Origin: Acanthochromis polyacanthus
Lineage: Eukaryota > Chordata > Actinopteri > Pomacentridae
Reading direction: 5' to 3'
Length of the DNA stretch: 64,000 bases
Assembly: GCF_021347895.1 (NCBI RefSeq)
Contig: NC_067119.1
Location: 9,002,534 to 9,066,533, forward strand
Numbering within the stretch: position 1 is the first letter of the stretch; every line of letters starts with the position of its first letter. Both the position numbers and the translations under genes were made by a program. Shown one piece after another: positions 35,816 to 48,900 of this stretch. Under the pieces are notes generated by a model. The model was not told the origin of the DNA. It saw only the letters and a list, made by a program, of their open reading frames with translations, and did not search any database.

Positions 35816-36530
35816 AGTTTTGCGAGCAGTGGACGTTATATTTTCCCTTTTTGCACTTTAGAAAAAAAAAGAAATAAGGAGGGAGATGAAAAAGAAAAGG
35901 AAGAGAGAGATCAATTCAGGAAAGAAACGTGGAGGAGCCCACGGAGCAGAGCGACCTGCAGAACGCCATGAAAACGAGATGTTGGAGGTTTAGAGACGCG
36001 GTTTGAGCCGTGAGAGAGTCGACTCCATTGCAACAACAGTCCTCGTAGTTCCTGCTGTTTCATCAAGGTGTCTCTGGGTTGTTGTAGGGATAAGAAATAA
36101 AGAAGAAAAATCATATGAAGATACACCGAGCGGGATGTGCACGGTTCGCCACAGCATCCATCGGGTGCCCCTTTTCGTTTCAGATGGATGTGGGTTTTTT
36201 TTTCCAAATTAAAAAGAAAAAAGAAAGAAAGAGAGGAGCTGCTCAGCGCATCCTAAGCAGACGAATCGGGGAAAAGCCTGGTGGTTCTTCAGATTTGCTG
36301 ATGTGTGGATTGGATGCAGGTACTCCCTGTCTCCCTTGGCAGCAGCTGCATCCCGGTTCGCTCCCACCACACCGACATGTTTCCTGTCAATCAAACCCAC
36401 AGCAACAGCATCGCATCGCCCAGGCACCGCCGCGAGGAGCAGCTCTCGCGAGATTACGGCCAAGAAGCGCGGTGGTGGTGGGGAATTCAGTATCCAGGCC
36501 TGGATGGATGAGGAGTAGCGCTTTTCACAT
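35816..36530 (-). promoter_or_regulatory. KSR2 5' flank / 5' UTR candidate
   Basis: The region upstream of the KSR2 ATG is richer in CpG than its surroundings around 36240-36500. A perfect palindromic TCTCGCGAGA lies at 36444-36453, known as a strong vertebrate core-promoter motif bound by BANP. The start site is probably downstream of it on the minus strand, giving a 5' UTR of a few hundred bases. There is no obvious TATA box at a useful place. Start site position is inferred. Confidence 0.5.
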
Positions 36531-38940
36531 GTTTGGGCTAAAGATTGGAGGTTTTCTTTCCTATTTTTACTGCATCTAACACACTCCTTAACCCTTAAGA
36601 TCGTTTTCTTGTATTATCTTTATAATGAGAAGTTTTTATCATTTAATATTCCAGCTATTCCTCAAGAAAGATGCTGTTGATGTCATTCCATTTAAAATTT
36701 TAAGGTACCTTTCATATTTTTAAAGAAATTGTAATATTTATATTACTACCCTAAGCCCCTAATCACTGTTAATATCATACAAGAGGTGATGCAGTGCACA
36801 AACTTGGAGGAAAAGAGTGGGAAAATGTCAACAAAATGGATGTTGACATTCTTGTATTATTGTTCAATGTAATATTCTTTTTTAATCATCAAAATGGTCA
36901 AAATCTGTTATAAAGTGAAAAATAAACATATTTCAAACATGCAATCATTCTTGTGTGGACAAAAATAGAATACAAACAATAATACAAATGATTATTCTGA
37001 ACCAAAATGACAAAAAATGTCGTTTGGTATTACATAGTCTTGTGGAACAGTTACTCTGCATTTGACTGCACATATTGTATAGGCATGGCAAATAAAAATC
37101 TTAAAATCTCTTGAAATATCACGTCTATTTTCAGGTAGTCTAGTATAACCAGACTGTTCTCTGGTGCTTACATGGCACTGTGCAGAATGGTCTGGCTGCA
37201 CCTCATTATCATGCTGTTAGTAGACAAATACAGCTCTGGTTTGATTTCATTTCTTGGGTGGAGTTAAGTGAAGGATGCTGCAATGGTGTCCCCTCAAAAT
37301 GGTGAAAGTGGAATTGTTTGGTTGGAACATCTGCATGCAAGGGGGGTGGCATTATTATCAAAATGGCGAAGTGGTGCTGCTTTACCGCATGATTTAAATC
37401 CTCTGCAAAACTTGAAATTTTCAGTGCGGTAGGTTGCTGCACAGAGGTCGTTGCTGTGGTTTCCCATAATAAAGGGTTTTTTTGAAAACGATAGAGGAAG
37501 GAGAGGAGTAAGTGTGTGAAATGTGCAGCCAGTGGAAAGTTTGTAACCTTAGTCTACAATCCGGGGGAGTCAGACAAATAAAAGCGCTTAATGTTTTTTT
37601 TTTTACGCTGCTCTCACTTACAAACTTGATCTCAATGAGACTACCTCATTAAAGTTTCTACAGCAACAAAATCAGGTCTTACAAGAAAAACTAAATACAC
37701 GAAACAATCAAAATTAAATTATCTTAAAATGACAAAGGCTGTGAATTAAATTGCCATGTTTTGTAATTTGCTAGGCAACCAGAGGTTAAGGATGTTTCAG
37801 AGGTGTTGGTAGACAAACTGGAAGTTCCCAGGTGATTAAAAAGGAGAAGAAATCTATTCAATACATGTTTCTGACACACACATCTGCTTTTTGTAACTAT
37901 ATCGAAATGTTGCCGCTTTACTTTTAAAATACTCAATGCTTTAGCATCAAACTCCTCAAAAGTCCTTAAAATAAAGCAGTCTTAGGAGTAAAAATACACA
38001 ATTAATGTAACTAATACATCAAATTGCTTTGGTGCCATTCAACCCATTTGACTCATTATAAACCCTGCAGCATCCAACCACTGTCAAAGGATTACAGTGT
38101 TGACATTTTGCAAAACTACAGACAACGCTCACAGCTCATGTCACTAATCTGTGATGAGGGATGAAGACGGTGCTTCATTTTTGGTGGGTCACAGGGAAAA
38201 GCTCAGGATGTTGTGAGCCTCTTTCAGGTACTGAGAGAAAAAATACTCCAGATACAGATGCAAATAGTTAAAGGCCATGATAGTGCTACTAGAAGACAAA
38301 AAAATATCTCAACAGAACGAAAAAATACTTGCGAAATCTGCATAGAAAAGGTGTCAAACCTGATGTATGCTCTAAGAATCAAACATTAATGAGGTTGATG
38401 AGAGGCAGTTTCTCAGATTGTGAGGTTGCAGATTGAGATTTTATAGTTGCTTTGTGTTTTAAAACAGGATTCAAGCAATATATTAAAACTGTCATGTGAA
38501 AAATGGGATATTGAACTAAAATACATCTAGGAATAGAAAGAATAGACTTATTTTTTTTTTTTAATTAATCAAATATCTTCATATAAGTGTATAGAATTTT
38601 TACACAATGATACGCCTGCATACGTCTTCCTTTTTTATTGTTTGATTAGTCATCAATAGTGAGATTTTTTTTCTCTGTCACCTGCAGAGACTTAAACCAG
38701 CACTGGATCTGGCTGCACAGACAGACATATGAGTGCACTGAGCTTGGTTTAATCAGTTTACTTTCAATTCTTGAAAAATGGATTTGTTCAGAAATGAATT
38801 CATAAGTGAGCCAAAAATATGTGCATGCATTGCACGCAATTGCATACATGTTTGTGTTATTTAGAACATATTCAATTGCAATTTTCATGCCACTAAACTT
38901 CTTTTGCAGTGGGATCCCCTGTGAGATCCCACTCACAGGA
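36531..38940. other. KSR2-RFC5 intergenic region, no gene seen
   Basis: AT-rich sequence with poly-T runs and no convincing exon, tRNA or complete element. The stretch 37080-37480 has a more complex composition and could be a decayed repeat, but I could not place it in a family. Confidence 0.6.
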
Positions 38941-38957
38941 GCCGACAACGTGATCTG

Positions 38958-39009
38958 ATTGGTTGTACGCGATGACGTTGACGCACGTTTTGTAGTTCAG
39001 GGCGCCAAA
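38958..39009 (+). promoter_or_regulatory. RFC5 proximal promoter elements (CCAAT, CRE-like, E2F-like)
   Basis: Upstream of the RFC5 ATG are an inverted CCAAT box (ATTGG, 38958-38962), a CRE-like TGACGT (38973-38978) and GGCGCCAAA (39001-39009), the reverse of an E2F-type TTTGGCGCC. All are within 140 bases of the start codon. Replication genes are classically E2F/NF-Y regulated, so the set fits; binding itself is inferred. Confidence 0.55.
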
Positions 39010-39092
39010 CAAGGCTAACAACGTTGTGGCTAAAACTCTTATGCTGAAGTGTTTAGCTCCGCTTGGGGTTAAGTTTACAGTTGACAGGAAAC

Positions 39093-42000
39093 ATGGCTTC
39101 GACGAGTAAAGCGCCGGTACAGAGCAGAAACTTACCCTGGTGAGCTGACCGTCTTTATTTTTTCACAAAGACGAATATAGTTAGCGCTAGCAAGCTAATA
39201 TGCAAAGTGTTGATCCAAGCTAACTGGTAGCTGCACTATGTAGGATTACGTCCTCTATGTACTTACTTGCCATATACATATAACATTAAATATTGGCCGA
39301 AATTGTAACGTGAATGTTAAATTTGAGGCCATGAGAGCTTCTCTTTAATTCGGCGTATATAATATCTAACTAGCACATCCAGCATCGCCTTTCTGCCACT
39401 TCACCCAATTGGCTCAACGGAAATGCTGCAGCGTCTGACAGCTGAGAAACCGCATGAAGATTGAAGTTTCCTTTATATAGTCGTTGATTCGGCAATAAAT
39501 GTAGACGCCGAATTAAAAAGTGACCGTCAATTATGTAAAATTTCTAATAATAGTGAACGTCTATTGCGTAAGTAACCAAATGTATTTCTAAATTGTTTTA
39601 AAATTGAAAAAAATATAACTAAGTTCGGTGCGTAATTAATAAAGTTGATGATTGTGTGCTGTACAATTTTGAGTAATCACAGTAACTACTACAATCAGGT
39701 ATAGATTGAAAGTATTTATTACTGATGACAGTACTGATTGATATTTTTCTGCTTTGTATTCCAGGGTTGAAAAATACAGACCACAGACACTTGATGATTT
39801 GATCTCCCACAAAGATATTCTAAGCACCAGTAAGCATGTGGACTGGACACTACGGTTTAATTAAACTGCACATAAAGTCTACCTCAATAAACTGATAAAC
39901 ATGTGTAATGATAACTGCCCCTGCTGTCTGTAAGTTCGTCTTAATCCTGTGTTCAAGTGCAGTTGTACTAACTAAAAAAAAGTAAGGATGTGGAAAACCG
40001 TTTTTAATGTTCTCATCAACTATGTTCCCTTGAATTTCTGACTTCTCTCTTCAGTCCAGAGGTTTATCAGCGAGGACAAGCTTCCCCATCTGTTGTTCTA
40101 CGGCCCCCCAGGAACAGGAAAAACCTCCACCATCCTCGCCTGCGCCCGGCAGCTGTACAAGGACAAAGAGTTCAACTCCATGGTGTTGGAGGTACATCAT
40201 TCTCCTTACAGGATTTTGAAGCATAAAGATATGAAGCTTTCTGACTCCTTCAGAATATTTGATATTATTTTAAAATTGGACTTTTTTGGATTTGCAGCTA
40301 AATGCATCTGATGACAGAGGTATTGATGTTGTACGAGGTCCCATTCTGAGTTTTGCCAGCACCAGGACCATCTTCAAGTAAGACAAAAAAAAATTTGTAT
40401 TTACATTACACAAAAATGAACATTCTTAATGCATTTTCTTTTAAACTGCCATTCAAAACTACACTGTAAATCCTGAGCTGCAGACATTTTACTGGCCTGT
40501 TTTTTTCCTTCAGGAAGGGCTTCAAGTTGGTGATACTGGACGAGGCCGATGCCATGACCCAGGATGCCCAGAATGCATTGCGGCGAGGTGAGCCATCTGT
40601 TCTCCCGGGCGTCACCTACTGTGAGCCACACGCCTCACTGAGCGGCCAGATAATTTGGCCGCTTGTGAATTACACCGTACCAGCTTGTAAACCTGGACGC
40701 CGTTCATTTAAAAACCAAAACCGACCACAAGATTTGAACTACTAATTAAGTGACTCTGGAACATTTTGACTATCATTTTAATTATCTAAACTCTGTTTTT
40801 CTTACAATGCAAGCTTGTGAGATTGTAAAACATACATTTTACTGGTCGGTACAGTTTTTTTGTTGTTGTTTTGAAGGCATGGGTAGAATAAAGGTTGATT
40901 GCAGCTGTAGTTAGTGCAGCTGCAGTATATAAAATTAGAATTTTACTGTGACAGGAGCAGAAGTCAAAGAATTTTTAAGTAATTTGTGACTGATTTGGAG
41001 AGAGCAGCAAAGATAATCTAAGAATATTTAACCTGCAGTATTGATGACTGAGCTCTGAAATTTCTCAGATGGTTTACACGCTTTTAACACATTGGACACT
41101 CAAGAAGTCACAAGAAACAAAATTCCACTGAACTGAAATGTTGTTTTAAAGTGTGTTGAATCGTATGACTTCGGTATTATTGTATCTTTCACGTTTCTTA
41201 GTTTATACCTGTTGTGTTTTTCTCCTGTCTTGTCTCAGTGATTGAGAAATTCACGGAAAACACTCGATTCTGTCTCATCTGTAACTACCTGTCCAAGATC
41301 ATCCCGGCCCTCCAGTCTCGCTGCACCAGGTTCCGCTTCGGCCCGCTGTCCCCGGACCAGATGATCCCTCGGCTGGAGCACGTTATCCAGCAGGAGAGGT
41401 GAGCCAATCAGTGAATGCTGTAAATGTTTTCTTCTCCTTCTGTGGTTAAAACAATCTGGCATAGAAGGAGCATGCAGTGTTTTTTTTTTTTTTTGTAATG
41501 CATAATCTCTTAGACATAAAGCTAATCTGAACTAAAAAAAAAAGTTGCCAAAAATAATGCAGTACACATTGACTTTTACGTTCTGCTTGTTTTGCTTCTG
41601 GTTTGGGTTTTACAAGAATCATTGTAGTTTCTTTATGGCACAAAAAAAAATGGAAACACTGGTATTTTTGAAACAGATTTTTTCAAACAATGTGTTAAAG
41701 TGAAAAATTGATGTGAATGGAAAGATAACATTTTAACAGTCCACCTGGTTAATGTGTAAAGGTGTCTGAATTTCACATAACTACTGGGGAAAAGATTATG
41801 CATTTACAAAAGAGAAATCTCTTTTGGTCGAGACGTTATCCCATAATTGTGAGAAAAGGTGAACTTGTTTACTTGTTTACTACACTTAAGGGACGGCATA
41901 AGTTGGTTAAGTGTAAGTAATGTACATTTGAACATTAGCTTATGTATTTTAGAAAATATTGTGAAAAGTCTTCACTTTTTTGGAGAGATTTTTTACACAA

Positions 42001-44913
42001 AATGAAAAGCAGTGTTGCCATGGATACATGATACCAGTGTTTGTGTAGTTACCGAAGTCATACTGCCAGAAGGGGAAGACAAAAGTTTCATGCTGCAGGT
42101 TTAAGGTTCTGTCAGTATGAAATGAATTGCATGATAGCTGTTCGGTTACACACTGCAAACAGAAGTTGTTAAACACTAATTTGGCGTCTTTCATTTTGCA
42201 AACTGTAAACTAATATTAAATGGGCAAAATAATACTTCTTGTTGAATCGTTTGCATGTGTCAACAAATATTTAAGTTGATAATTAGGTCATAATAAATAC
42301 ATTAAGTCAGCTGGTGCAAGTAAATACGGCAAGATTAATAAAAGATTAAACTTTTCTCATAATTACCAGATATGGCCTTCATTTCTTAAAGTGGAAGAAA
42401 CTACTTAATGATAATAAGAACTATTATCTGTTGTGTGTTTGTACTACTTTTTCACTGTTAGACATCAATGCATTCAAGCTTAAATATTACACAGGTAGCA
42501 CATTTTAATGTAATATTGATTTAACAGTTATTGAAAGAGTGAATCTTTTTGTGGCAGCATTGATATAAGTCCAGATGGAATGAAGGCCATTGTGACCTTA
42601 TCATCAGGTGACATGAGAAGATCACTCAACATACTGCAGGTACGATCATTTCATTGTGTTTTAAAACAGACAAAGTATACATTTATTCTAAGATTATATC
42701 CTCATTGTAGAAAGTTAAATCGTACTGATGGTTTCTTTGATTTCAGAGCACCAGTATGGCGTATGGGAAGGTGACAGAGGACACGGTTTACACCTGCACA
42801 GGTCATCCCCTCCGCTCAGACATCGCAAACATCCTCGACTGGTGCCTCAACAAAGACTTTACCACAGCGTACAGCCGTATCCTTTACCTCACCTAGTTTT
42901 CAGGATAGTTTGCTCAGAAAACTTTCCCTAAAAATAGTGACAATCTGACATTTAGCATTCAGACTTTTGCAGTCTTGTGAGCCAGTGTGTTTTTGATATT
43001 ATTCTGTACAATGCAGAGAAAGCTAAATATCTCAGCCTATATATTGAGCACCTTACTTGATTGCAACTGATGAAACTTCTTCAGGTTGATGAGACTTGAT
43101 GGAAACTCGATAAATTCACCTTTATCCCATTTACAAATATGCCATAAATGTCTTCCATGATTTTAATAAGTCGTTTTTGGATTTTATCAGCTAAACTTTT
43201 GGAAATTGTTAAACAAAACACACACTAATGGTAGTTCAGTTTGCGATCTTGTAGTTCCTTAACGTGCATGAAACAGAAATCCTTCAGCTGAAGACTCTGA
43301 AAGGTTTGGCTCTGCATGATATCCTCACCGAGGTTCATCTGCTCATACACAGAGGTAAGGACTCCAGAGCAGACAACGTTTTCAGTTTGTAAATCAAGGT
43401 GAAAATAGTTGTCCCCTAAAAGAACAGTTACTGAGCTGTGATTGGTGAACCTGTACTCATAGGTTAAATCCTTGTGCTGTCTAATGGGGGTTTAGGTATT
43501 TGATATTGTGTAGGGTGTTTGAAATTGTGTAACTGTATTTGAAGGATGTAAACTTTTTTGTACTTTCAACTGTTTTTCAATACAAGCACCGTAGCTTAGC
43601 ACAAAGCAGTATCAAAAAGTTCCAAGATTGCACCTATAAAAAGCAAAAACCGTATTTAGTTTAAATTTGGCCACCATCCCCTTCCAAGTATTCTTGTGCA
43701 GCCTCCTTGGAACGCTCCGTGGAAGTCCTGTTCTGTAAACATGTCAAGCACAGTCTCAGCTGTTTCCAAACGACAACCCTTCAACTTGAAATTCATTTTG
43801 GGGAAGAGACAGAAGTGGCAGGGAGCCAAATCTGGCAAACGGGGTAGGTGAAGAGCAATGATTGTGTCAGTGCAGCCAATGTACTCGTGTGATTACAATG
43901 CACTATGAGCAGGAACATCCTCAAGATGGAGAATACAGTTGCCACAATGCTATACTTTAGATCATGTGCCGGATGTTCTCCCTCAGACACATGAGGATGT
44001 TGGACTAGAACTTTGCATTGACAGTCTGATCCTCGAATTGAAAGTCGTAATGAACTGCTACGTAATGTGGAAGAACATGTTGAGCATTGTCTTGGTGTAT
44101 CCTTGACCTGGCATGCCTTGTTCTGACTGCAGGCTTTTCTGCTGCAGACTGATGTTTGGCTTTCTGGGTTGTAGTCATAGACCAGGTTCATGGTGAAACT
44201 GTAAATGTGCATACACTCAAACATGACTCAAGAGCTACTTCTTGCATAGACAGACAGATAGATGGATTGATTTAGCTGCTTATGTAGTTGCTTGCCTGCT
44301 TGCTTATTTGAATACTTGCTTACTTAGTATCTTACGTACTTACTTACTTTATTCATCTCCTTGGGAGTGTTCAAGAAGCCAGAATCTGAACTTAGGTTGA
44401 CAGTATGTAGGAGAAACACCAGATCTGAATAAACACGTCGTCCTTTAGACTGGGATCGGTTGATGTGTACCATCTACGTTGATGATGAGTCATATTAGTT
44501 CTTTGCGTACGTTGAGGAGCCTGACAAACAATGGAAGCTCCTTATTTTAGAACCAGTATCGTTGATAATCTTTTGCATTTCGAAAATCTGGCAATAATTT
44601 TGTACAAGATCAAATCTATTTGTTGTCCTTTCTTTCAAGTGGACTTTCCTCCCAATATTCGAATGGTTCTGCTCATCAAGTTAGCTGACATAGAGTAAGT
44701 GTTTTTTCTCCTACTTTACCTCTTGAGTAATTCCAAATAGTCACATGTTAGTAACCTAAAGACATCCACGTGTTGGGAAAGAGCACTTTTGGACGCATGT
44801 GTCATTTCCTCAGGCACCGGCTCGCATCAGGAACCAACGAGAAGATCCAGCTGAGCTCCATGGTTGCAGCTTTCCAGGCAGTGAGAGACCTCGTGGTCAG
44901 CGAGGCTTCGTAG
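39093..44913 (+). CDS. rfc5: Replication factor C subunit 5
   Basis: Small AAA+ subunit of the RFC clamp loader that opens and loads PCNA at primer-template junctions in the nucleus. Eleven exons: 39093-39139, 39765-39829, 40055-40191, 40298-40377, 40514-40587, 41239-41398, 42558-42639, 42747-42876, 43277-43354, 44640-44694 and 44814-44913. All have GT-AG borders and phases close to 335 codons plus TAG; human RFC5 is 340. Motifs: LPWVEKYRP near the N terminus, Walker A GPPGTGKT (54-61), Walker B LVILDEAD (115-122), sensor 1 Asn in CNYLSK (about 150), SRC arginine finger (161-163), sensor 2 GDMRR (about 205-209), then the C-terminal collar domain. All catalytic motifs are intact. It is divergent from KSR2 and convergent with WSB2. 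A mariner remnant lies in its intron 9. The exon 6/7 junction codon gives QES where human has a charged residue. Confidence 0.97.
43600..44190 (-). pseudogene. Mariner transposase remnant in RFC5 intron 9
   Basis: On the minus strand, broken frames give [10 protein letters not shown], then EDQTVNAKF and LMCLREN, and finally [20 protein letters not shown]. These are mariner-family landmarks in the right order: the WVY-D-PE block around the first Asp, the 'TVN..YY' block, and the PDLAPCD-FLFPKLK-LKG block, whose catalytic Asp is replaced by His. Several frameshifts and a stop make it inactive. It is antisense to RFC5. Confidence 0.8.
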
Positions 44914-45947
44914 ATACAATACCTGCTTCACTCCACGATGAAATTATGTCTCTTGAATGTGAGTTACAGCCACATGAAGAGAAATCTTGTTGATATTTAG
45001 TGGGCCACAGTTGGTGCAGCTCATTGCTACATCTCACATGCAGCTAGTATTTTGCAAACCGCTGTTGTACTTCTTGAAGAGAAACATCTTACTATGCTGT
45101 TTTGCTGCTGCCTTTGTTACTGTAACTAAAACCTTTAAAGAGTTTCTCCTTGTGTGGTGAGCAGCGATGCCATGAAGAGCACAGAAAAGATAGATTTTCT
45201 TGTCAAACTGGGGATTTCGCTGATAACCTCTTGCGCTATTTGAGAGACTCAGTAAAAATCACCAGTTAGTTGTTTGTTTAGGGGGGAAAAAAAAAGCTGT
45301 CCTTTGGTGTCCACTGCATGATTGCCCACCACACTGATCCTACAGTGCAGCAGATGTCTGGAACAAATGCTAGCAGCTATCTGAGTCACTCACATCTGCA
45401 TACAAACTAAGCGAGATGGAAGACAGTCGTTTGTAGCTGTAGCACCAAAAAACAAACAAAAAAAATCCATCCTTTGGGCACTTACTTAAAATACGAGCTG
45501 GAAAATGCAAAATCTGATTCTGCGACCAAGAAATAAGAATAATAATTCTTGAACATGTACATGTGTTTTAATGTTTAATAAAACTTTTTTCCTATAAGTC
45601 CAGTTTTTGTTATCTCATATTAACATGTGCAGATACAGTAGTTGTGCAGCTTTATAATGGTAAACAGGAATTAGAAATGCATATACATTTTATATTTACA
45701 CAATAAATTAAGAGTAAAAAAATGGTGATATTCAAGTCAGATAATCCTGTGAGCAATGAGTTTATGCATTGTATTACTCTAGTAGTGCAATAAATCAAAC
45801 CCTTAGAGTAGGAAGGTTGCATCTAAGATTCTCTTCTACGCTCGAACAAGCTTTGAAAGCATCTCAGAATGGAAAAGGCATTTTTAGTACGAGTGGAACT
45901 CACTGCAATGTCAGCCGTGTGCTTCTGTTAGTGTAGGTTTAATATTC
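44914..45947. other. Convergent 3' ends of RFC5 and WSB2
   Basis: The 1,034 bases between the two stop codons hold the RFC5 3' UTR on plus and probably the WSB2 3' UTR on minus. Apart from the poly(A) signals listed separately I see no other feature. Confidence 0.7.
45567..45582. promoter_or_regulatory. Overlapping poly(A) signals of RFC5 (+) and possibly WSB2 (-)
   Basis: AATAAA on plus at 45577-45582 is the first canonical poly(A) signal after the RFC5 stop and gives a 3' UTR of about 690 nt. The overlapping TTTAAT (45574-45579) and a second one (45567-45572) read ATTAAA on minus, the commonest variant signal, and could end WSB2. The minus-strand use is inference; another ATTAAA just after the WSB2 stop (45943-45938) looks too close. 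Confidence 0.5.
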
Positions 45948-48900
45948 CTATATGAGGTTCCTGTCCCACTCCTCTTCGTCAGAGGAGCTCCAGGCGTTGA
46001 GGCGTTCGGGGAGGTTTCTGTAGGTGAGGTACTCGAGGATCCTTTTGGGGAGGGGCAGCGCCTCGATCTGGTGCGTGGAGACGGAGTAGCGCAGGATGGA
46101 TCGGCACAGGTGGCGCAAGCTGGGTATCGTCCTGGGGGCCCTCCAGAACCTCACGTGGCCGTCTCTGGTCCTGCCAGGAGAAAACAAAAAGACTTGAGTC
46201 AGTGTTGTAGCAATGCGGTGGCTGAAAGAGCTGGAAAGGGCTAAAATTTCAGTTTCACATTTGTTACTTAAAATTCAGAAATGAAAGTTGTTTTCAGTTT
46301 AGCGTTACGGCCCCAGAGATGAGATTTTGTGCATTTAATAGTTACATTATTTGAGGCAACTAAATTTTAGTTGAAGAATTCTCCAATGAAATAGCAGCTT
46401 GTGCATTACTTTCTGCTAATAATCCCACAATGCAATGCTCTGCCTTTGGGTTATTCCATCTCAAATCATCAGGGCCCTTCTGTTCGACCATCTATGATTT
46501 TAAATGATAAAATATGGATATTTAAAATGGTATCAGATTTCAATACAAGACAAAACATGTTTAAAATGTGTCGATGGGCAAATTAACCGAGAGAAGTATT
46601 TGATACATCAAGCTAAGATTTTCCATGTATCTAAAAATAAATCAATATTTTATGCCTTAAAAAATTCAGAGATTGTTGTGCAGAAACTGTTCTTAAAAAT
46701 TGCTCATTTGATATGGATTGATGCATTTTCAAAGTGTAAATATCAGCCTGCCACTATAGGAGTTAGATTTAACTAAATGATGATCACTGCTAATTATAAA
46801 AAATAAGTGCATGAGGGAGTGACTTTGGGCATGTCAATTAAAAAATATGCAGTACATTTAAGCATCTTTCTTTATATGCTTTAAATAATTTATTCATTTA
46901 TTCTTCATCCCAATTCAATGTTATAAATACCAAAAACTGCTCATGAAATATTTCAGGAACCAAACTTAACATCCTAATTGTTTCCCGGTGGACCTTTCTA
47001 AATATTCATGTTTTTTTCTTTGTTTTTCTGAACTGTTACATGAAACTGAACTAAATCCCCAGTTGTGAATCTGTTAATCATTAATCATCTAAATTGTCAC
47101 TTGTAAAGCAATTCATTGATCATTTTAGCTTTCTAGTTTTGCTTTGACTGAGAGAAAAAAACTGTTTGGAGCATATTTAGCAGACAAATGGCCAGTGCTT
47201 CCTTTAATACTTCACTAATCCTCGTCTCTATTACTAATAGGCGCTGAATTTAGCCACCACTCTCCACAAGTTAAAATTCTCCAAGCATTATGAGCTTTAG
47301 ATTCCAATATTAAAAACTGGTGAAAGCTGGAGGATTTTTACCCTGTAGCCACGACTCCCCCTTGTGGATGGTAGTTGCAGCAGAGTCCGTTGGAGCCTCT
47401 GTCTCTCTTCGTCTGCATCACCATCCCTTTCTCTCCGAGCTCCCAGATCCTGAGAGCTCTGCAAACAGGACACACTCGTTTGAAACCACTTATGTGACAC
47501 AGTGGAATGTTTTCATGAAATCGAGCCGCTAGAAAAAGAAAACTCACCTGTCGTCAGTCACTATGGATAGGTGCAAGCCGTTGGGTGAGAACTGTATTGC
47601 TGATATTTGGTTCAGCACAAAGTCTTCAAAGTAGTCACTGCGGATTGAAAAAAACAGAGTCAGAGAAGTTTTTTAGAAGGACATGACCTTGTACTTAGCA
47701 GTGAAAGTCAAACGTTTCCCACAATATACAGACAAACAAGGAGGAGATGCAAAAAACAGATTAGACGTGACGCCGGACATGACACACTTTCAGATGCTGT
47801 GTCAGATGTAAACAGCTGTAAATGACTATTCTAGTTGGAAACGGCTGATTTTTAATGGAATATCTCCATAGGGGTACAGAGGAACATTTCCAGCAACCAT
47901 CACTCCTGTGTTCTAATGCTACATTGTGTTAGCTAATGGTGTTGGAAGGCTAACTGATGATTAGAAAACCCTTGTGCAGTTTTGTTAGCACATGAATAAA
48001 AGTGTGAGTTTTCATGGAAAACATGTAATTGTCTGGGTGACCCCAAACTTTTGAACGGTAGTGTATAATCCGAGTTCAGCTGCAAACTACCCAACACTGA
48101 GGTCAATGACACTGGAAATGTGGGAATTTTCTAGTTCCATTGTTTTTAATCTCAGTTGTAAAAGAGGAACTGACAACATCTACATGAAATTCCTCCATGT
48201 TGATTCTCTTTCTCCCCTAACTTTCACTTTTTATATTACTGTGGACTAGTTGTAACATTACAAATATTCACCAAACCTACTGAGACATACTATGCATCCA
48301 ATAATGACAGTGAATGTAAATGAGTCCTTTTCACCGTACTTTTACTGACCCAGGAATCGGAAAACGTGTCTTATACACACAACATTTTGTGTAGCTAAAT
48401 GTATCTATTTAACAATAATACTAGGAGCCATATGGAAAATGTCATTACAATCCAAAAAAAATGGTTTAGCTTCATCTGAACGGTTTTGTCAGGTCAGTAA
48501 TGTCTCTTTAACTCCCTTCTTAAAAGATGTTTTTTACCAGAGAGCCTTTACTGATTTTGTCTGGGTGACCTCACACTTCTGAATGGTAGTGTAGGCTATG
48601 TGTCAAACGCATTCCATTCAGAGTTTGCAAACTCAGTGTAAACTTACACCACGGTGGCCAGCTTCTCTGCTGTGTACGGGTCCCAAAGGTCGATCCACCA
48701 GCTGGAGCTGCTGACGGCGGCGGCGGCGGTGGCGAGCACCGATCCGTCAGGGGAGAAGTCGCAGGAAGATAAGAGGCAGAAGGTGTAATGTGTTCCTCCG
48801 ACGAGGTTCCTGATGAACGTATACGACCGTAGACTCCACAGGCACACCATCTGATCAAAGCAGAATCACAGAGGGGTAATGAGGCCTTGTGTCCTGCTGT

